A stretch of DNA of 64,000 nt from the NCBI GenBank assembly GCA_020746875.1, contig JAGTJL010000031.1, positions 300,580 through 364,579 of the forward strand, read 5' to 3'. The notes beneath the pieces were generated by a model that worked only from the letters and a program-made list of their open reading frames with translations, made no database searches and was not told the origin of the DNA. How positions within the stretch are numbered: the first letter of the stretch is position 1; the number at the start of each line of letters is the position of its first letter. This document shows positions 1-11,632 of the stretch, one piece after another. The DNA is from Rhexocercosporidium sp. MPI-PUGE-AT-0058. Taxonomy: Eukaryota > Ascomycota > Leotiomycetes > Helotiales. A program made the translations under genes and the position numbers.

Positions 1-3000
1 TATTATAGAAAATTATTTAAGTTATTCTTATATTAAGGCGTAATTTTTAAAAGAATCGCTAAAGTGTTATAAATTCCTTATCGGTGCGCTTAACTTTAAG
101 AAGCTCTACTTATATTATAAATATAATAATTATATCTTATAAAGCTATTCTTTAAAAGATTAAACTTTTAAAAAATATAAAAATATATTTATTAAAAGAT
201 CGCCTTATCTCGATATCGTCCGCAAAAAAAGTATTTAATATTATTATAAAGTAAGAGTCGCGCAGCTTATAGCTATAAGTAATCGCTAAAACAAGTGCCG
301 AAAAGTAACGAATTATTTAATTAATTATAATTAAGTATTTTTAAAAAGAATTAATTAAGAAATAAAAAAGCCTTAAAGTAATAAAAGCAACGTTTACGCA
401 TAGTATAATTATAATATAAAGTATTAATTTAACTTTTTCTAAAAATTCCTTAATTTAAGCTAAAGTAGCTTTTTTTTAACTCTTTAATAACTCGACTTAA
501 AGTAATAATATATTTAGGCAATTTTTATTTATTAATCTAAATCGAAAAGCAACCTTTTAAATATAAGTGTTATATATTAAAAAAATAGTGTTCGCTAATT
601 AATCTTTAATAATACAAACGCCTAAGAATTATTTCGTTTACTCTCCTTTAATAAGCTTATATATTATATTTAAGCCGTCAATAATTAATTTAGCGTTTTT
701 AAAAGCCAAAGTATAATAAAATACCTGAATATTGTCGACATAAAATATCATAAACATTATACGTTATTTATTTATAAATATATAAAGCTCTTTTTTATAA
801 ATAATTAATCCTAAAGTTATTAAAATATAAGTAAAGTCACCGTATTATAGCGCCGGTAAGTCCTTAAGTCCGTAAAATATGCAATTAACCTCTATTATTA
901 TTCCGTCTTATTTAAAACCGTCTAATAAATAACAGTATACGCAAACACTTGTCTTACTTTATTTAACGTTAATAAAGGCATTTACTATATTAAATTAAAT
1001 TATTTTTAAATTAAATTAAACTACAGTAACTATAACGGTTTTAAAGGAGTAAATAGTTAAAGTAATTATATGTATTAACAAAATTAACGTTTTAAGCTAT
1101 AAGTCTCCTCTTATAACGACTCGGGAGCGACAGCGGGTTAAATACCTTAACGAATCGACTTTAGCGTAAAATACTTATTTTAAAGGAATTAATTACTTAA
1201 TAATAAAAGTATATTTAACGACTCTTTAGTAGTTACGCGACTTAAGATTAATAATCTCCTTAATAGCGTCGGCTCGGAAGTGCCTTTTTAATAAGTAGTC
1301 CCTAAGATTTCTTTAATTTAATAAGTCCTTAAGCATTTGTAATTAATAAATTCATAAAAGTTTAACTAATTGTCGAATTTTAATATTTTTAAATATAAAC
1401 GCTAATATAATAATATAAATTACGCTTAAGTCTTTTCTGTCTTTTTATATTAATTCTTAATTAAGTCAAAAAGTCCTTAGAAAATCTTTTAAGTACTCGC
1501 GGTTATTTAATAATTATAATAATTGAGTAATTAACTCTTTAATAATTATTATATAAACGCTTCGATTTGGTTTTATTACTTTATTATTAACTCAAGTCTT
1601 TCGACTTTTATTAATTACTTAGTCTTTTTTTTTTCTTTTTAAAAAGTTTAAATAAGCCGGAATTTAATTTAATTAAAGCTAAAAGTAATAAACGTAAACT
1701 TAACTTTTTATTTTCTTTTAATTTCAATAATTATAAATGCTCCTCGTACTTAATTACTTAAGGTAAAGCTTTTAATTACTTAAAGCCGACATTTTCTTTA
1801 AGTGCTCCCCGACGCTTAAAACCGCGCTTTTAGTTATATAGCCTTTTAAAATAAATTATAACTTGTAGTATTGACTTTTACTTAAGGCTTATATTATTTT
1901 AAAAGTTTAATATATTACGTAAGACACTTTTTTTAATTGCGCTTTTAAACGTTAATTATCTCAAAGTATCGGCTCGTTTTAAAACTTAATTAAAGTATTT
2001 ATAAATAAGAAGTTTAGTACTCTTTTTTAATTAAATTACCCCCGAGTTCTTATTAACGAGCAATTAAATAAAATTAAGAATTATTAAATTAATTAAAAGT
2101 AGCGTATTTACTTTTATTAACTTAATTAAAGAGAGAGTAAATAGCTCCACCCTCGAGCTTATAAGCTCGTCGACTTTTATAGCGCTCATTACTTCGCTTA
2201 GTTATTTTCTATTTAAGGTAATAAACAGTATTTTAATTTTAATATATTAAGTACGCTTAATCGATTAATTATAATAAAACTAGCGTCTTAATTTCCTTTT
2301 TTTTCTTTTAGTATTTCCGTAAAATCCTTTAATATTAAACGCGGCTAGCCGACCGCTCTCTTTATATTTAAAGAGCTTAAATAAAAGAAGGTTTTATTAA
2401 AAATAACATTCCGAATCATTATTATATACTATAATTAAAGTATTTAAATCTTATAAATATTAAATAAGACTTATTTAATTAAGAAATTAAAGTGCGCTCG
2501 CGGATTAACTTTAAAAGCTCTTTTTTAGCGGAGAGCTTCTCGGTATTTAATTATAAAGTAGACTTTATAGCCGTATATATATAAGTTGCTTTAATTAAGC
2601 CGTAAATTAATTGTTAGCTTTAGCGTGAGCTTAAAGTCGTAATACCGAAAATACTGCTTAAACTAGGCTTAAAATACTTCGTTAAGACTCTTAAAGCCTT
2701 TATAAATAAATAGACTTATATTATAAAGAATAATTACTGCTATTATTAATTCCGTCTAAAGCGCCTAAAGTAAATTAGCAGAGAGGCGCATTTTAATTAA
2801 TTTATTAATTATTTCTTTGCTTACGCGCTTAACTCCTTTATTAAGTTAGTATATATATAAAGATGTAAATTTAATATTAATATTACTTTTCTTATATTAC
2901 TTTTTGTATTTAATTAATTTATTAATTCTTATAACTAAAGTATTGTTATTTTAGCTTATTTTATAAATTAAGAGCCCGAATTAGCGTCTTGTCCACGCCT

Positions 3001-3309
3001 TAAACGGTTTAAGAGCATTTAAGACGGCGATTAACCTTTTAATTTTTAAAAGCCGCTCGTAATTTCCTATTATATTTGTCTTTAATTAATAAAAGCCAGT
3101 TATTCCCGTTAAATCTTATTAAAAAGTCGAATAAATCCCGAGAAATGCGATAAAAAGGACGAGTAGTTGCTCTCTTTAATTAATAACGATTTATTACTTA
3201 TTATATTATAACTATTATATAATGCTTATATTTTAACCGAGTTAAACCTTAAATTTCGACGTTACGCGTATTTTTTATTAGATTTTCTAAGGCTTCCTTT
3301 TTAAAGTGA

Positions 3310-3622
3310 ATTGGATTTCACTTCGGTAACTCGTGCCGATTCTACCCTAAAATAGCCGAAGGAGTTTCCACTGCTTACGCGGCCCGGAAATTACCTTCGT
3401 ATTCCGGGAAATTATGCTTGTATTTAATTATATAACTTATATAAGCTACGTAATCAGTTACGTAGTCGTAGAAGCTTTTAAAGAAGTTATTATTTTATAT
3501 ATAACTACCGAAGAGCTCTTCTAGCTCTTTAAGCAAGCAAGTAGTCAATTCTACTTTGTCTTTAATCACGTGTCCTCACCTACTGCGCTTCCTCATTCCT
3601 GATTAGCTCGCCTATTCTCACA
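3310..3622. mobile_element. 313-bp dispersed repeat inserted in Copia copy A
   Basis: The block begins ATTGGATTTCACTTCGG and ends CTATTCTCACA. It is flanked on both sides by AAGTGA (3304-3309 and 3623-3628), and copy B has an empty site with a single AAGATGAC-like sequence near 42447. A close relative lies at 16612-16921. It has no coding capacity and no obvious terminal inverted repeats. The 6-bp target duplication and non-coding body fit a solo LTR or a non-autonomous element; the TG...CA-like ends (TGGATTT...TCACA) favour a solo LTR, but the TG would start two bases inside the block. The inserted nature is well supported by the empty site; the class is not settled. Confidence 0.75.
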
Positions 3623-5626
3623 AAGTGACCTACGCGTAAATATTATAAGTAAACTTTATCGACTTATAGCTTTAAATATCGTTTACTTAACTAAAAGCTT
3701 TAGCAAATACTCCTCTTTAGCGTTAAAAATATTAAAAAGCTATGATTTAGGCGAGTTAAAATACGGCGAGTAATTAAAAAAACTAAAGAATAATTAAAAG
3801 GCTTATATTTAAAGAAAATTAAATTAAACTGTTATTATAATTACTTTAAAACCAGACTGTTTTGAACTATTCCCGTGCGTAAAATGCAATTTAAATTATT
3901 ATATTAAACTCTTATTTATAAAAGGCGAGCTTTTGAAATAATATTAATATTAAAGCTTTTAACGACTGCGACGTTCGAGAGGGTTAAATCGCTTATATTC
4001 GGTCCGTTAGGGCCGTAAAAAGCATTTTTAAAAACTCGAGTATTACAGCTTTTAATTATTAAGCTTAACGTTCCGGCCTTAACGTTATTATTTATAATAA
4101 ATTTAATAAAGCTTTTAAGAATAAGAAAAGCTATTGAATTTATTAAATAAATAATAACTCCGTTATTAAGTAAAGTATTCTTTATAAGCGGATAATAATT
4201 TATATTTATAATATCGTATACCCTTATAATAACAAGAGTTTCGTCAAGAAATTTAAGGCTTATAAGGCAAGCTTAAACGTTTTTAAAGTATTTTAATTTT
4301 ATTAAAATAACTAGTTTTAAAATTATAAAAGCTATTTATACTTAAATAAAAAAGGAATTACCGGAAGGCGGTCCGGAAGTTAATTACGTTATTAATAATA
4401 TATTTTTATTAAGTTTAGCGATTTCTCGGCGAAAGTTAAGGAAGTCGCTTTTTAATTAAAGTTAAGTCTCTTTAATTTCTTTTATTAATAATAAGTTCTT
4501 AAAGTTACTCGCCGTCGAGTTATTATAATAATACCGCAATCTATAATAATTAATAGCCTTATAATAATAAAAGTAATACTTATATAAGTAAGTATTTATT
4601 TACGTATTTAACGACTAATTTTATTAAACCGACGAGGTTATAAAAGTATTTAATTTTCTTTTAAGAATAATATATAAGCCTATTGTTTTTTATTATTTAA
4701 AAGCTATAAGTAATTCTTTATTAAAAGTAAATAATTAATTAATGTAATTAAATAAAAAGTATTAATTTATTACTTTAAGAATATTATTTCTTAATAATTT
4801 AAAGTGCTGTTCACGCGCTTATTTTAATATAAGCTTCTTTTACACCGCCTTAATAAAGTTAAATATTATTAGCGGTCTTTTAACGTTCGGTAAGTTATAT
4901 AAGAGAGCATTTTAATAAGTTACTCTCTATTCTTAAAGCCACTCCTTAAGATTAACTTGCCTTACCTTAATAATAACGAGCTTCTTTTTATAAATAAATT
5001 ATATTAGCGTATAAGTATTTATTTTTAAAAAGGCGTAATCTCTCTTAAGGATCTAGAGAAGTAATTAAAGAGTCTATGACTTTAATTAAGGGTTTTCGAT
5101 TATTATCTCGGTTAACTACTCTTTTATTATATAAGCTTACTCGTTCTCGCATTTCTTAATTATTCTTTAATAAATAAAAGGATTAATTATTTCCTAAATC
5201 CATTTATAAGCTACTTTATAAACTCGAGCCTTTTCCGTTTATTATATAAGCTTTCCTACGTATTCCCTTATAAGAGCAGTATATATTAAAATCACATTCT
5301 TAATTATAGCCTTTGCCGGTAGTAATACGCTCGGCTTAAGGCCTTTTTCTATAAGGTCGTAAGTATTTTCGTCTTATTTCGCTTAAGCCTAAAAGTTGTG
5401 CTTAATAGCTTCTTTATTTTATTATACTCTTAAATCGTTTAATAATAAGGGTTTCAGTTTAGCGTTAAAAAAGTTAAGAGTAATTAATAACGTAAGATTT
5501 ATTAAATTTTATATCTTATAAAAAATATAAAAGGATTTAAACGCTTAATATTAAAGAGTTTAAGTGCGCTTATTATAATTAAAAGGAGTTCGATTATTTA
5601 AAGAAGAGGCTAAAGTTAAGTCCATT

Positions 5627-5786
5627 TGTTGGAAATCATGTGATCCAAGAGTCACGTGAATATGGAATGCTCTAAAAGCATTGATTTATAAAGACATAGA
5701 AGGCTTTAAAGCCTTTAACTTATGTTTATAAACCTATTTTTACTTTACTTTTAAAAGAATAAAGTATATAATATAAGAATTTAATA
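5627..5786. repeat. 5' (left) LTR of the 872-bp element
   Basis: Direct repeat of 6338-6498. It keeps the TGTTGG start and ends TTTAATA; a CA end mutated to TA is expected from RIP. Confidence 0.75.
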
Positions 5787-6337
5787 TAATAATAATTTAA
5801 ATAAAATCTTTTCTTCCTTTACTTATATACTCCCGATAGAGCTCCTTATTATTAACTAAAGCCGTAAATACCGACTTACGTTATTAAAAAACGGACTTAT
5901 TTAATTATAAGAAGACTTCCTTTTTTAAATTAATAAGAGTTAGTCTTTTAAAGAAATAAAAACCGGAAGAATAATTATCTCGTTAAATATTAAGTAAAAA
6001 ATAAATAAAAAAGCCAAAACTATAAAGCCCGTGCTAAAGCCAGAGTTAGAGCTAAAGAGTTAGAATTAAAGCTAAAGCTAAGGGATAAAGGCCAGAGCTA
6101 AAGCCTGTATTAAAGCCAAAGTCAATTAAAGAGCTAGAACTAGAGCTAAAGTTAAGGGACAAATAAATTAGAACTAAAGCCTTAAGCTAAAGTTAAAATT
6201 ATAAGTCAGAGCTAAAGCTATTAAGCTAGAGCCAGAACTAAAGGCTAGTGCTAAAGTATTAAAGCCATTTATATAGCTATTTGCTGTCGTTTCGTCGTCT
6301 TAATATTTAATTAGAGGATGCTTAGATTAAGGAAGCG

Positions 6338-6498
6338 TATTGAAAATCATATAATTTAAGAGTCACGTAAATATGGAATGCTTTAAAAGCATTGATTTAT
6401 AAAGGCATAAAAGGCTCTAAAGCCTTTAACTCATGTATATAAACCTACTCTCACTCTGCCTTTAGAAGAGTGAGGCATGTAAATATAAGAATCTAATA
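6338..6498. repeat. 3' (right) LTR of the 872-bp element
   Basis: Direct repeat of 5627-5786, starting TATTGA (from TGTTGG) and ending CTAATA. It is followed at once by the CTATT target duplicate. Confidence 0.75.
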
Positions 6499-7099
6499 CT
6501 ATTATAGCGAAGGAGTTATTCTCGTGAGCTCTGAGTATTCGATAAAGGAGGAAGGACTAAAGAGGTATCGAGTTTAGTTGCTCGGCTTTTATACTTATTT
6601 AAAATGGAATAAAAAAGTTAATAGAAAACAGCAGTGTGAATTACACTTTATAATAAGGTGGAAAACTCTATAACGTATAATAGATGCTCTCTACTTATAA
6701 ACTTACCTCATAGGCCTCATTTAATCAATAGCGCATAAAGGGAAGAATACTAACTTAATAGCTTCGTTAACAAGGCTTATAATTATAGTATAAAAGTAGA
6801 TTAAAGTATTACGAGTAATTATAATTAAATTAAAGTAATTAATTATTATTTTAAAAGCCTTAAAAATTAAAAGAAAACAGTTGTTCTCCTAAAGGCGGTC
6901 TACAATAGCAGAACCTAATTAGGTCACGTGCAATGCCAAGAGAGCAGCTGCCCGTGCCTATACGACATTTATTTAATATAATTATATTAATTCAGAGCTT
7001 GTAATTACTTATACTCTAATCGATTCGCTATTAATTGCAATTATAAATATAATATATATAATTTCGTAATCTTTTTTATTTTCACGCGTTATTTTATTA

Positions 7100-8030
7100 T
7101 TCTAGAATATCGTAATAAAAAATATAATATACGTATAATTCTTATTTATTTAATTTATAAATTCGGCGTTTAAGAGCTTTCTTATTGTAAAAGAGTATAT
7201 TCTTAGCTTTTTCTTAAATTATTTATTTAATTATATTACTTCTTTTACTTGACGTTTCTGCTGAGCTCGGGTAATAAAGCGCAATTAACTTTGATTTATT
7301 ACTTAAAGCACTTCGTCGAGGGTCTTTTAAGTTATATTATCTTTTAAAAGATATTATAATAATATATCCGACGGTATATTTTCTAGAAGGAATTATTAAT
7401 TTCTTTTAAGCTTGCCGTAATCTTCCTTAGATAAGATGTTTTCGTGCTTTAGAGTATTTCTTAAGCTTATATTAATTACTTTAATTTAGCGCAGTAATTA
7501 ACTCTGGCTATCTTATAATCTATTTTAAATTATAACTTAAATATTAAGTTATGCGCACTTTTAATCTGAAATAATTATTTCTTACTTATAATACTTCTCT
7601 TAAGCTCGAAATATTCGTTTTGTCGTATCTGGCTTCGAGTCTGTTTTAATATACTTAAGCTTTTTAATATTATCAGAATATTTATATCGTTATTATTAAG
7701 CTTTATATTATCTTCTAACGTATTAACTCGTGAATCCAAAAGAATTAGCTTATTCTAATACTCTCGTAAAACAAGCAGTTCCGCTTCTTTTAAAGTTATA
7801 AGCTCTGTAATTACGTATAAAATTACCTCCTTAGAAACTTCGTCGATTTCTATCGGGTCAGATAATAGCTTATTTAATTTAATATTATTTTCAGCTTATA
7901 TATATTTGTCTTTTACGTATTAGATAGCTAACTCGGCATCTTAAGCGGCTTCAGGCTCTGCAAATATATTAACGACTTATTTGAGTATTAGCAGTAATTA
8001 GCCGATTACTGCTTATTTACTATAGAATTA
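7100..8030 (-). pseudogene. Unidentified RIP-degraded coding relic
   Basis: Read on the minus strand, one frame runs through most of this block interrupted only by TAA/TAG codons that fit CAA/CAG ancestors. The predicted product is charged and leucine/isoleucine/lysine-rich with likely helical stretches (for example EVILYVITELITLKEAELL). It resembles neither RT nor integrase. It lies just outside the Copia copy A LTR and is separated from island 1 by about 130 bp of AT-rich sequence. I do not recognise the family; a gag-like or other element-borne helical protein is possible. Confidence 0.4.
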
Positions 8031-8400
8031 TATTTTATTAAAAATAACGTTTCGGGTACGTATTATACGCTTTAATTAAAATATCCAGATCTTATATATA
8101 TTAATTACGTAATAATTAATTAAATATCTAATATACCTTTTAAAATTAACCTTAAAGCTTTTTTTATTACGGCGAGTAATATGAATGACACCCTCTTCCA
8201 AAGCAACTGCTATTTGATTTACTAAAAGACATTCCTCAAGTTATACTACAGTAGAACAGAAACGTAACGATCTGTTTATTGTAAGAGACTCTTAAATATG
8301 CTCTATTAAACTGGTTCCGGTTCATGCAGTTCTGTACTAGTCCTCGCGTTACTAGCCTATTATTCCTACTCAAATCTTAGTGTGCTGACTAAGCATTCGC
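8031..8400. other. Compositional boundary and 3' flank of the membrane-protein gene
   Basis: AT-rich RIP-type sequence ends sharply near 8165-8175. From there composition is ordinary, and the stretch to 8400 would be the 3' untranslated region of the minus-strand gene. No reading frame is seen. Confidence 0.5.
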
Positions 8401-10549
8401 CTAGGTTCTCCTAGGCGCTGGAACAGTCTTCAACTGATACAGCGGCAGGAGGTTATGTTGGTCGAGAATAGACAACTGGGGAGTCTGGTTTCCATCGATC
8501 ACCGGGATCTCCGAATCCTTCTTCCTCCCTCCCTTCCTCCACGGCCCTACACCCTGTCCTTGTAATGCTTCCCGCAACAGACCATACTTCAAATCCTTTG
8601 CCCAGCTCCGTTGCCTCAGGCTGCCCAACTCAGTTTCCCTCCACATACGAAACCACCGAACACACGGCTCCAGAATCAAGGCCAAAGTAATAATAACCAG
8701 ACTAAGACAAGTGATAATTATAAGCCCTACAAAATTGAAGTTCTGCACTTGCCCTGCCGATGATGTCTTTTGCTTCACACACATATTCCACATCGCCTCG
8801 CGTAACGGACCGACGGCCATGTCTGCGACGGAGTGGACGTCAACTCCTGTCGTATTAGACCCGGACTGGTTCACAAAGCTAAACATCTCCTGTTGTATAT
8901 AGGATAGTCCTGTTTGGAACCAGAGGAGAACTTCCTTTTCCCATTGGTTTGGTGGGATGGGTGGTGAGATGAAGTCATGGAATATTATCTCGTTGGCCTG
9001 CAAACCTAGAGAAACGGTTTCTAATCAGTGCTATTCGTTATATGACCCCTAGCAGAATCGCAGTAAATGTTGTGTGTCCTACCTCCGACTCCAAGATGTC
9101 CAACACCGTTTGAAAATGACGAGCAACCAGCAAAAGCCAGAGATGTGCGAGTTAGAATAGCCTTCTGCTGAGTATTGAGGTCAAGAATATCTCTGCCTTG
9201 AAAATAAGCTTTCTCCAAGCTCGTGGCTGCCGTGCATCCCATATTGTTGGGATTGCAAAACTGATACTGATCGATACATCCTATTGTATTAAAGAAATGT
9301 TTGGGGAAGTAGAATGTTGTGTTGCCTGATTTCAATGCCATGCCCTCATTTGCAAGAAAGAGGGGATCGTACACAGGTTTAAGGTACACGATGGAGTTTT
9401 GAGCAACTGTATAGATGCTGACCAGGGCATCGGCTCTCTTGAGTGGCGGTATCGGATCCCAAGATGACTCTTCCAGTACATCGGGATTGTAAGTGGCAGA
9501 CCTACGCAAAGTGAGGTGAGTGAATGCTCTCGACTTCCATCTCGAAATCGTATGGCGTATGGCTTTAGCTGCCAGGTATTAGGTCTTTGGACTTACATGA
9601 TTTGGTACCCAATAAAGTCCTTAGTAGAATGGGCATTCATTCGAAACGTAATATTACTTGTTGGCTTTTGGAAGCTCCCAACAGACAGATCATAGTACGT
9701 CTCCTCGTCTATTTCCACTACCTTATGGATAAACTCCGAAACATTGAGAGGAGAGCAAGTCGTGACCATACGAGACCGAATCCTGTTCTCCTTTGGCAAA
9801 TTAACTCCGAAGTGAGCATGTGAATCGAGAAGGCCGGTATCAAGGACCATAGCGCTGTTTGGCGACGAGCGATCGTTCGAAATACATCTGCCTTCTCCTG
9901 GAAAAGGGCACGATCCGGTCCTGACGGTATAAGGCAATGTCCTGATCGGAAACACCGATGGGGGCGTACCGAAGCTGCTGTCTCTGGCATACCACTCCTT
10001 AGCATACCCTCTAGCGCGCAAACTTGAATTTGCCATCCTCCCGTACACAGCAATGCTGGCCTCGTTGCCCGAGCTGATGTCTGTCAGGACCCATCCGCAC
10101 ACCGTGCCTGGCTTCGCCAATGTGATAATGTCCTGTTCTGACCTGCTGGCAATAGCTGCCACAAAGACGCTGGCCACAGCGAACGAGGCGACGATGAAAG
10201 CTACTAGCGCAATAGGCAGAACTTGAACGAATGGGCGCTTACTGTTTTCATGTCTGGGCCATGCGCCATAGATCATCGCCAGTTCTTTTATGGCCGTTAA
10301 AGCGGATTCGGTAGTTCGTAGCAGGAGCTGGAGCTGTTGGTGCAACGGATCAAACGTAGGACGGACGCGGCTTTGATGCATTACATATGCTGCAACGACC
10401 CAGCAACTAGTTCCTGCTATTGAGACGAGAAGCGCGAGCCCGGATATCAGATAGCCGGCCCAATTAACCGGAAGTGTTAGTGTTGCCCTGCCAACCCCAT
10501 CGCTGTCGTAATTCGTCCACACACCGATGTATGCGTTAGTCCCAGGCAT
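8401..10549 (-). CDS. Multipass membrane protein of an uncharacterised fungal family, three exons
   Basis: Proposed exons on the minus strand are 10549-9597, 9501-9083 and 9005-8401, giving 658 residues. Intron 1 (9596-9502) starts GTAAGT and ends TAG. Intron 2 (9082-9006) starts GTAGGA, contains an ACTGATT branch-like site and ends CTAG. Both joins keep frame. The ATG at 10549 has a purine at -3. Residues 8-14 (IGVWTNY) resemble the GVWTN start common in a family of hypothetical filamentous-fungal membrane proteins. Predicted membrane segments are about 30-57, 108-134 and 549-570, with a large loop between the last two carrying several N-glycosylation sequons and scattered cysteines, probably extracellular. 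The C-terminal 88 residues are basic and cytosolic by the positive-inside rule. Function unknown. It shares an upstream region with the divergent CFEM-like gene. Confidence 0.75.
9006..9082 (-). other. Intron 2 of the membrane-protein gene
   Basis: 77 nt, donor GTAGGA (non-consensus), branch-like ACTGATT about 20 nt before the TCTCTAG acceptor; it splits a glycine codon 1+2. An alternative donor GTCATA at 9046 also keeps frame but gives a 41-nt intron, short for this group. Confidence 0.6.
9502..9596 (-). other. Intron 1 of the membrane-protein gene
   Basis: 95 nt, donor GTAAGT and acceptor GCGTAG on the minus strand. It splits an ATG (methionine) codon 2+1 and joins the two long frames exactly. 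Confidence 0.75.
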
Positions 10550-11632
10550 GGCAAAGATATCTCTAACCAGGTGGCCAACGATGCAGCTAAATGACTGGAG
10601 TCAAGAGGGGGAAAGGAGGACGAGGGAAATTAATATAACAAAAATGGCAGAGATTTCTTAGGACGACAAGGCTTGGTACTAATACTAGAGCACTGCCTTC
10701 CGGAAGCGCTTTTCAAAAGTCCTCGCTCGCGCTAAGCAGGCCCGGCAACAGTTCAGCGCCCCAGCAGCCTGAAGAGAAAATCGATAACAGTGAGGCTTAC
10801 AGGGCTGTAAGCCTGTGACCTAAGCCTAAACAGCCTGGAAGGTCATCAATGGGACAGCGCTGATGGTTGCTCAGCCGGGAAGTGGCGCCCAGCTGTGGTT
10901 TGAGCGGGTGCTAGCAAGGAATTTTGAAAGGCAATTCCGTACATGCAGATCCATTATGCAGCGAGTTGGGCCAAATGTTTCAGAAAAAAGTGAAACATTG
11001 TGCCCAATACCTCACCGCTTATTTGTGCTACTGGCCTTTATCTTTCCTAATACCTTCGGTTCCCTCTAATTTTATAATTCCTTTTTCATATGGCAAAAGG
11101 TTACAGATCCTTTAGTGAGTCTCCCAAAATAGGGGGTATTATGAATCCTTCAGTGTACGCTAAGCTCTACCTTAAAAATACAGTGACCATGGATAGAGCG
11201 GTCCTAATCTTAAAGTTGGAGAACGAGGAAGCCTCGCGCTTGAGCTGAATGTGGCTTGGCTCCGCTGCACCGTTCCTCCCGTCCTTTCTTCTCTTTTTTG
11301 GGTTTTTTGAGCGCTATTCGACAAAAACCCTTGGCATTTGTCCCAATTCAGAGATCGTGAACTGCGGCTGCGAGACATGGACCGATCAGTGCATTGGTGA
11401 GGCTGCTCAGCTGACCTAGCCTTCTCGCAAAAACAGCCTACGCTCTCTTTTAAACGCCATGCCGTACGGCTTCTTCCCTAGGTCGATAGCCTTGATCACA
11501 CCAATAATCGCCGCATATCCCCTGAGCGGCAATGCTCCCTTGCCAAGCTCATCCGTTGGGATAAGAGTCTACATGTGCCCTTCTCCCAGAGCTGATTTTC
11601 AAGGATAGTTCTACTCGAGTAGTATACTCCCA
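10550..11632. promoter_or_regulatory. Divergent intergenic region between the two island-1 genes
   Basis: About 1.08 kb of ordinary base composition separates the 5' ends of the minus-strand membrane-protein gene and the plus-strand CFEM-like gene, so it should hold both promoters. Small frames here have no recognisable protein character. No TATA or CCAAT arrangement was convincing enough to mark. Confidence 0.5.

Larger units (their letters stand above)
5627..6498. mobile_element. 872-bp non-autonomous LTR element (TRIM-like)
   Basis: Two direct repeats of about 160 bp flank a 551-bp interior. The left repeat opens TGTTGGAAATC and closes CTTATA-type AT-rich sequence ending TTAATA; the right repeat opens TATTGAAAATC and closes CTAATA. 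These are RIP variants of the Copia-like ends TGTTGG...AACA. Flanks are CCATT (5622-5626) and CTATT (6499-6503), a 5-bp target duplication carrying one C-to-T change, and copy B keeps the single CTATT at 44445-44449. The interior has no gag or pol and is mostly a degenerate repetition of gctaaagccagagctaaag-like units. A small LTR element without coding capacity is the simplest reading. Confidence 0.8.
1..6966 (-). mobile_element. Ty1/Copia LTR retrotransposon, copy A (RIP-degraded, cut by window start)
   Basis: Pol reads on the minus strand. The copy is collinear with copy B at 39.1-44.9 kb; base 1 matches about base 39103. The reverse transcriptase active-site box lies at 729-743 and reads Y-V-D-N-I, where copy B has Y-I-D-D-I, so a catalytic aspartate is lost by a RIP-type transition. 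Its 5' LTR is about 6499-6966, ending on the plus strand in TATACGACA (start TGTCGTATA in the element's own sense). The body is interrupted by two insertions (3310-3622 and 5627-6498), both absent from copy B. No long reading frame survives. The Copia assignment rests on homology to copy B, whose protease and RT boxes are readable; the missing left part lies outside the window. Confidence 0.8.

Noticed and set aside
8711..8902. Plus-strand 63-codon frame inside exon 3 of the membrane-protein gene
   Set aside because: Antisense shadow of a well-supported coding exon.
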